Below, piece by piece: positions 6,567-10,248 of a DNA stretch of 10,248 bases (position 1 is its first letter; each line of letters begins with the position of its first letter). The notes beneath the pieces are model-generated. The model searched no databases, had not been told where the DNA came from, and saw only the letters and a list, made by a program, of their open reading frames with translations. The position numbers and the translations under genes were made by a program. Where the stretch lies: the NCBI GenBank assembly GCA_035290065.1, contig DATDVD010000061.1, forward strand, positions 1 to 10,248. Direction: 5' to 3'. This DNA is from DATDVD01 sp035290065. GTDB taxonomy: Bacteria; Pseudomonadota; Gammaproteobacteria; Coxiellales; Coxiellaceae.

Positions 6567-7470
6567 TGCTAAGCGTTGTTACACGCTTCCATTTAACCAT
6601 GGCTTGTATCAGCCTGGTAGCACAATAATGCCTTTGCCATTTGTGCTTACTCCCAATCTCCAAGGGGGTATGGAATTACGTATCGCAGAAAATACGGTAG
6701 TGGATAAACCCATTGCCCTGATTTTTTCAGGCCGCAGTGAAAGCATGCATCATCGTGTTATCCTAGAAAATGGTGCGAAGGCTACGATGATTCATGCCAT
6801 TCTTGACCCTCAAGCGGAATTAAAACAACAAGCTTTGCATATCGATCTGAGTCCGCGCGCAGAATTAGAGTTCTATCACTATCAACCTGAATTAGCGGAA
6901 GCAGTAGTCCATACCCATTACTTTATTCATCAAGAGACGCATTCTCAACTGCGAGGTTATTACATTAATTTGGGTGGAAAATCGTTGGAAACTACGATAA
7001 GCGCGCAATTAAAAGGAGAATATGCCCATCTCAAATTAACGGGATTTTACAAAGCCGATCATCAACAATTAGTTCGACAAACCTTAGCGATTGAACATTG
7101 TGCTTCTCACACCCAAAGCCAACAATTTTACAAAGGATGGGCACAAGCACGCGGACAGGCTTATTTTGATGGGAAAATAGTGGTGGCCAAAGGCGCTCAA
7201 AAAGTTGAAGCCCATCAAACCAATCGTAATTTGTTGCTTTCCAAAACTGCTAGCGTTGAAACAAAGCCCCAATTAGAAATTTACAATGATGATGTGATTT
7301 GCTCCCACGGAGCTACGGTCGGCGATTTGGACGAAGAGGCATTATTTTATTTACAATCCCGGGGAGTTGCTTACCAAACAGCGCGGCATATTTTGATGGA
7401 AGCATTTGCCAATGAAATTTTTAATCAGCTGCCGGAATCCTGGTTTTTAGGGGAGGTGGATCATGTTTGA
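6544..7470 (+). CDS. sufD: SufD, N-terminally short scaffold subunit of SufBCD
   Basis: SufD is the SufB paralogue that pairs with it on the SufC dimer and is linked to iron entry. Here it has 308 residues against about 423 in E. coli. The core beta-helix and C-terminus are intact: HHRVILENGAKATMIHAIL (69-87), the VETKPQLEIYNDDVICSHGATVG segment (about 238-260) with Cys253 and His255 (the latter aligned with the functionally important E. coli His360), and the LFYLQSRGV helix region. What is missing is roughly the first 90-100 residues of the usual helical N-terminal domain. This is not a start-call error, because an in-frame TAG lies at 6517-6519, 24 bp before the ATG. A purine-rich GGAGAAAGAAGGG precedes the ATG. 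The gene overlaps sufC by 23 bp and sufS by 8 bp. Confidence 0.93.
   Translation: MENFSPFNAKRCYTLPFNHGLYQPGSTIMPLPFVLTPNLQGGMELRIAENTVVDKPIALIFSGRSESMHHRVILENGAKATMIHAILDPQAELKQQALHIDLSPRAELEFYHYQPELAEAVVHTHYFIHQETHSQLRGYYINLGGKSLETTISAQLKGEYAHLKLTGFYKADHQQLVRQTLAIEHCASHTQSQQFYKGWAQARGQAYFDGKIVVAKGAQKVEAHQTNRNLLLSKTASVETKPQLEIYNDDVICSHGATVGDLDEEALFYLQSRGVAYQTARHILMEAFANEIFNQLPESWFLGEVDHV
7450..7459 (+). promoter_or_regulatory. Strong ribosome binding site of sufS inside the end of sufD
   Basis: GGGGAGGTGG contains the near-perfect Shine-Dalgarno core GGAGGT at 7452-7457, 5 bp before the sufS ATG at 7463. It lies within the last codons of sufD. It is the clearest Shine-Dalgarno of the operon and supports this sufS start and independent reinitiation at the 8-bp overlap. 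Confidence 0.7.
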
Positions 7471-8692
7471 AGCGATTCAACGTGCCCGTCTTGATTTCCC
7501 CATTCTTAACTCAATGGCAAATGACCGTCCTTTGGTTTTTTTAGATTCCGCGGCGAGCAGCCAAAAACCCCAGTGTGTGATGGATGCGATGACAGCGTAT
7601 TATCAACACTCTCATGCTAACGTTCATCGAGGATTGTATCAGCTCAGCGAACGGGCTACTCAAGCCTATGAAGAGGCTCGGAAAGCGGTACAGCAGTTTA
7701 TTAATGCGAAATATACGCATGAAATTATTTTTACCAAAGGGACGACCGAATCCATTAACTTGGTGGCCTCTTCGTTTGCTTCCCTACTCAAAGCAGGCGA
7801 TGAGATTTTAATTTCGGAGATGGAGCATCACTCTAATATTGTACCGTGGCAAATGTTGTGCGAAAAAACCGGAGCAATACTCCAAGTGATTCCTATTACG
7901 GATCAAGGAGAGCTAGATTGGGAAACTTTTACGCGATTAGTAAGCAAAAAAGTTAAATTGCTCGCTATTACGCATATTTCCAACGTATTAGGTACGGTTA
8001 ATCCTATTCACTCTTTAATCGAAGTGGCGCATGCCTATAATATTCCTGTTTTAATTGATGGAGCGCAAGCAGCCCCGCATATGGCGCTTGATGTACAAAC
8101 ACTTAATTGCGAATTTTATACCTTTTCCGCGCACAAAATGTACGGCCCCACCGGGATTGGGGTGTTATATGGAAAAGAAGAATGGTTGCACCAATTACCT
8201 CCTTACCAAGGAGGAGGCAGCATGATTGAAACCGTGAGTTTTGAAAAAACCACTTACGCAGGCCTTCCTCAAAAATTTGAGGCCGGAACACCGCCTATTG
8301 CAGAAGCGGTGGGTTTGCACCGTGCTATTAAGTATTTAAATCAGTGGGGCTTGGAACAAATCCAGGCTTATGAACATTATTTATTAACCTATTTGGAAAC
8401 AGAATTAAAAAAAATACCTTCCCTTAGAATATATGGTCAAGCACCTGAAAAGGCATCGGTGGTTTCTTTTGCACTGGAAAATATACACCCACACGATATT
8501 GCCACCATTTTAGATCATGAAGGCATTGCGGTGCGAGCAGGCCATCATTGTGCTATGCCCTTGATGCGGCGATTTAAAGTACCAGCTATGGCGCGTGCAA
8601 GCCTTGCGTTTTACAATAATCGCGAAGATATTGAGGCATTATGCCGAGGATTGGAAAAAGTAAAAACCATTATGGTGGCCGAGCATGTCTGA
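7463..8692 (+). CDS. sufS: SufS cysteine desulfurase
   Basis: This is a 409-residue PLP-dependent group II cysteine desulfurase that removes sulfur from L-cysteine as a persulfide (E. coli SufS is 406). The key residues sit one position before their E. coli counterparts: PLP-stacking His122 (EMEHHSN), Asp199 (LIDGAQ), Schiff-base Lys225 (TFSAHKMYGPTG) and the persulfide-forming Cys363 in RAGHHCAMPLM. The downstream PAMARASLAFYNN matches the family. No sufE is present; the adjacent sufU suggests that SufU takes the sulfur from Cys363, as in Gram-positive SufS-SufU pairs. It overlaps sufD and sufU by 8 bp each. The gene is intact. Confidence 0.97.
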   Translation: MFEAIQRARLDFPILNSMANDRPLVFLDSAASSQKPQCVMDAMTAYYQHSHANVHRGLYQLSERATQAYEEARKAVQQFINAKYTHEIIFTKGTTESINLVASSFASLLKAGDEILISEMEHHSNIVPWQMLCEKTGAILQVIPITDQGELDWETFTRLVSKKVKLLAITHISNVLGTVNPIHSLIEVAHAYNIPVLIDGAQAAPHMALDVQTLNCEFYTFSAHKMYGPTGIGVLYGKEEWLHQLPPYQGGGSMIETVSFEKTTYAGLPQKFEAGTPPIAEAVGLHRAIKYLNQWGLEQIQAYEHYLLTYLETELKKIPSLRIYGQAPEKASVVSFALENIHPHDIATILDHEGIAVRAGHHCAMPLMRRFKVPAMARASLAFYNNREDIEALCRGLEKVKTIMVAEHV

Positions 8693-9128
8693 TTTAAACG
8701 AATTGTATCAATCGCTCATTATCGATCACAGCCGCCACCCCAAAAATTTTGGCATGATGGAACAGGCAACGGCTGAACAGCGCGGATACAATCCTGTTTG
8801 TGGTGATGAACTCACCGTCTACCTGAAAGAAAAAAACGACATTGTAGAAGCCATTCAATTTCAAGGCCATGGTTGTGCTATTTCCATTGCATCGGCGTCA
8901 TTAATGACAGAAACCGTGAAAGGAAAAACGAAAACCGAAACATTACATTTATTTAAAACCATGCATGATTTATTAACAGGCCAGCCAGTCAATGAAGCAT
9001 TAGTGGGAAAATGCTTAGCTTTACAGGGTGTTTCTCATTATCCCATGCGTGTTAAATGCGCAAGCTTAGCGTGGCACACGTTAAAAGCCGCTTTACAACA
9101 TCAACCCGAAACTGTGAGTACCGAGTAA
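8685..9128 (+). CDS. sufU: SufU, NifU/IscU-like zinc-dependent sulfurtransferase
   Basis: The product is 147 residues, the usual SufU size. The three conserved cysteines are Cys39 (NPVCGD, with Asp41), Cys64 (GHGCAIS) and Cys125 (RVKCASLAW). Between the second and third is an insertion of roughly 20 residues (around 80-100, GKTKTETLHLFKTMHDLLTG) that distinguishes SufU from the scaffold IscU, and the LPPVK motif for HscA binding is absent. In Firmicutes, SufU holds zinc with these residues and accepts persulfide from SufS. The same role here is inferred from motifs and from the absence of sufE. It overlaps sufS by 8 bp, and its TAA overlaps the sufA ATG by one base (TAATG). Confidence 0.94.
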   Translation: MSDLNELYQSLIIDHSRHPKNFGMMEQATAEQRGYNPVCGDELTVYLKEKNDIVEAIQFQGHGCAISIASASLMTETVKGKTKTETLHLFKTMHDLLTGQPVNEALVGKCLALQGVSHYPMRVKCASLAWHTLKAALQHQPETVSTE

Positions 9129-9481
9129 TGAATGATACCAAACCTGTGATTCAATTAACCGATAGCGCTCTTCAGCATATTCGCGAAATGATTGATCGAA
9201 ATGATGCCAGAGCCTTCCGCTTATCCGTTAAACAAACAGGCTGCTCCGGCTATATGTACCGGCCTGAAGTTGTTACAAGCGCGCAAAAAGACGATATCGT
9301 CTGCAAGCAAGACGACGTGGTGATTTATTTAGATTTGAATAGCTTCACTAAAATTCGAGGCACGGTGATTGATTACACCAAAAAAAATCTAGGCCAATCA
9401 CAATTAGTGTTCCACAACCCCAATGCCACCACTTTATGCGGTTGCGGAGAAAGTTTTAATTTAAAAGAAGACAGTCAATAA
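9128..9481 (+). CDS. sufA: A-type Fe-S carrier protein (SufA/IscA/ErpA family)
   Basis: The product is 117 residues, the normal HesB-like size, and carries assembled clusters from SufBCD to apoproteins. The three ligand cysteines are Cys39 (QTGCSGY) and Cys104/Cys106 (TLCGCGESF), giving the C-x64-C-x-C spacing of IscA/SufA. The frame extends upstream to an ATG at 9056, but that would lie inside sufU and add 24 residues unlike the family. The ATG at 9128, one-base overlapped with the sufU stop, gives the expected N terminus. From the sequence alone it could equally be called iscA-like; sufA follows from operon context. Confidence 0.94.
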   Translation: MNDTKPVIQLTDSALQHIREMIDRNDARAFRLSVKQTGCSGYMYRPEVVTSAQKDDIVCKQDDVVIYLDLNSFTKIRGTVIDYTKKNLGQSQLVFHNPNATTLCGCGESFNLKEDSQ

Positions 9482-9492
9482 AATAAAAATAG

Positions 9493-9511
9493 GGGCAGCC
9501 ACAGTCTGCCC
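9493..9511. other. Intercistronic hairpin between sufA and sufT
   Basis: GGGCAG (9493-9498) and CTGCCC (9506-9511) are perfect inverted arms around a 7-nt loop, within the 49-bp sufA-sufT gap, the only sizeable gap in the operon. On the plus strand AAAAACACA follows, not a U-run, so it is not an ordinary forward terminator. On the minus strand a T-rich tract (CCTATTTTTATTT) follows. It might modulate read-through, processing or stability of the mRNA, or stop antisense transcription from the right-hand gene. Confidence 0.5.
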
Positions 9512-9530
9512 AAAAACACAGCGAAAACCT

Positions 9531-10070
9531 ATGTCCAGCAAAGAAATTGCCTTATTAACTCGCGATTGTTACGCCACCATGGTCCCTCAAGGCGCGAAAA
9601 TTATGCTTCAACAAGGCATGGAAGTGACGATCGTCCAAGATTTAGGGGATAGCTTTACTGTGAATGTCTATGGGAACCTGGCTCGCATTGAAGGCCAAGA
9701 CGCGGAAGCCCTGGGTAAAACGCCTAAAAATCCGTTAGACGAGTTAGCGCCAGACGCCTCTCTCGAACAAAAAATTGAACAACAACTTAAAAATTGTTAT
9801 GACCCTGAAATCCCCGTGAATATTGTAGACTTGGGATTGGTATACGAACGCATCCTTGAACCTGCTGAAAACAACCAATTTAACATCACTATTAAGACGA
9901 CCCTGACAGCCCCTGGTTGTGGTATGGGTCCCGTGATTGCCGCCGACGTCGAACATAAATTACGCGCCATTCCCGAAGTTAGCGAAGCCAAAGTCGAATT
10001 AGTATTCGATCCCCCGTGGTCACGGGATAAAATGAGTGAGGCAGCCCAGTTGGAGCTAGGAGTCATTTAG
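9531..10070 (+). CDS. sufT: SufT, MIP18/DUF59-family Fe-S maturation protein (long form)
   Basis: The product is 179 residues, matching the long SufT form that accompanies SUF operons. Residues 1-70 are a family-specific N-terminal extension (MSSKEIALLTRDCYATMVPQ and a beta-rich segment). The DUF59/MIP18 domain follows at about 75-170, with CYDPEIPVNIVDLGLVYE (89-106), LTAPGCGMGP with the conserved Cys130, and FDPPWSRDKMSE (159-170). The family has an auxiliary role in Fe-S protein maturation; the exact reaction is not settled. It is the last gene of the operon, separated from sufA by 49 bp. No strong Shine-Dalgarno precedes the ATG. Its TAG overlaps the stop of the convergent gene on the other strand. 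Confidence 0.94.
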   Translation: MSSKEIALLTRDCYATMVPQGAKIMLQQGMEVTIVQDLGDSFTVNVYGNLARIEGQDAEALGKTPKNPLDELAPDASLEQKIEQQLKNCYDPEIPVNIVDLGLVYERILEPAENNQFNITIKTTLTAPGCGMGPVIAADVEHKLRAIPEVSEAKVELVFDPPWSRDKMSEAAQLELGVI

Positions 10071-10248
10071 CGGCGAGGTTGGCCTTGGCCTTGGCTTTGG
10101 TGTGGGTAGTAATGGCGAAAAAGGTCAGGACTTACAACACCAGGAACAATCTCACTTGCTCCTTTAGCTGTATCCCTGGGGGGATCGCCTGCTGATGAAC
10201 CGGCTCTTTCTCTCGATCCAGGAGAAGGTGTCCCCCCCCCTACACTCA
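10067..10248 (-). CDS. C-terminal end of a Gly/Ser/Pro/Arg-rich protein, cut by the right edge
   Basis: The minus strand is open from the window edge to TAA at 10069-10067, giving at least 60 codons. The visible part is low-complexity: three glycines encoded by a G9 run, then Pro/Ser/Arg/Gly-rich sequence, a short hydrophobic patch (SEIVPGVVSPDLFRHYYP) and a Gln-Gly repeat ending HQSQGQGQPRR. I do not recognise it. Plus-strand frames here are interrupted by stops and offer only a 21-codon ORF. The composition resembles that of the left-edge gene, but I see no clear shared motif. A real gene is plausible, not proven, because only the tail is visible. Confidence 0.5.
   Translation of the reverse strand, partial: SVGGGTPSPGSRERAGSSAGDPPRDTAKGASEIVPGVVSPDLFRHYYPHQSQGQGQPRR

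Noticed and set aside
9056..9127. Upstream start for sufA (24 extra residues)
   Set aside because: It would lie deep within sufU and gives an atypical N terminus; the TAATG overlap start at 9128 fits the family size.
9744..10066. Minus-strand ORFs of 70 and 89 codons within sufT
   Set aside because: They are antisense shadows of a well-conserved gene with a complete DUF59 domain.
10115..10195. Small plus-strand ORF after sufT
   Set aside because: It is about 21 codons with no ribosome binding site or family resemblance; the minus-strand frame is open across the whole segment and is preferred.

Overview
The window looks like a bacterial chromosome segment from a gammaproteobacterium, most likely of the Legionellales (Coxiella, Rickettsiella or Berkiella-like). 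This rests on the gene content and on overall resemblance of the proteins: an Rrf2-type SUF regulator followed by sufB-C-D-S-U-A-T, exonuclease I of enterobacterial type, and moderately AT-rich coding DNA. The genus is an inference and was not tested by search.

Layout, left to right. (1) 2-1237 (+): the 3' part of a large GC-rich, low-complexity gene of unknown function. It opens with five tandem 48-bp repeats and contains an Ala/Pro-rich linker. A hairpin at 1243-1276 separates it from the next, convergent gene. (2) 3828-1305 (-): a two-gene unit, a cation diffusion facilitator metal exporter followed by sbcB (exonuclease I), 1 bp apart. (3) 3829-3937: a short, AT-rich divergent control region holding two separate perfect or near-perfect dyads. 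One sits inside a plausible promoter for the SUF operon; the other lies just upstream of the metal exporter. (4) 3938-10070 (+): a complete SUF iron-sulfur cluster assembly operon, sufR (Rrf2), sufB, sufC, sufD, sufS, sufU, sufA, sufT. Nearly all junctions overlap or abut; the exception is a 49-bp gap with a hairpin before sufT. (5) 10067-10248 (-): the 3' end of a second low-complexity gene that runs convergently into sufT and overlaps its stop codon.

How the genes work together. SufS takes sulfur from cysteine, SufU is the likely sulfur acceptor, and SufB-SufC-SufD is the ATP-driven scaffold. SufA carries clusters to targets, SufT is the MIP18/DUF59 maturation factor, and the Rrf2 protein with a three-Cys cluster site is the likely Fe-S-sensing repressor of the operon. 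The divergent metal exporter fits a metal-homeostasis theme. There is no sufE in the window; its role is presumably taken by SufU.

No mobile element, CRISPR array, tRNA or rRNA is seen. The central 8.8 kb is an ordinary housekeeping block. The least explained material is at the two edges (low-complexity, repeat-bearing genes), in the two dyads of the divergent control region, and in the short SufD.
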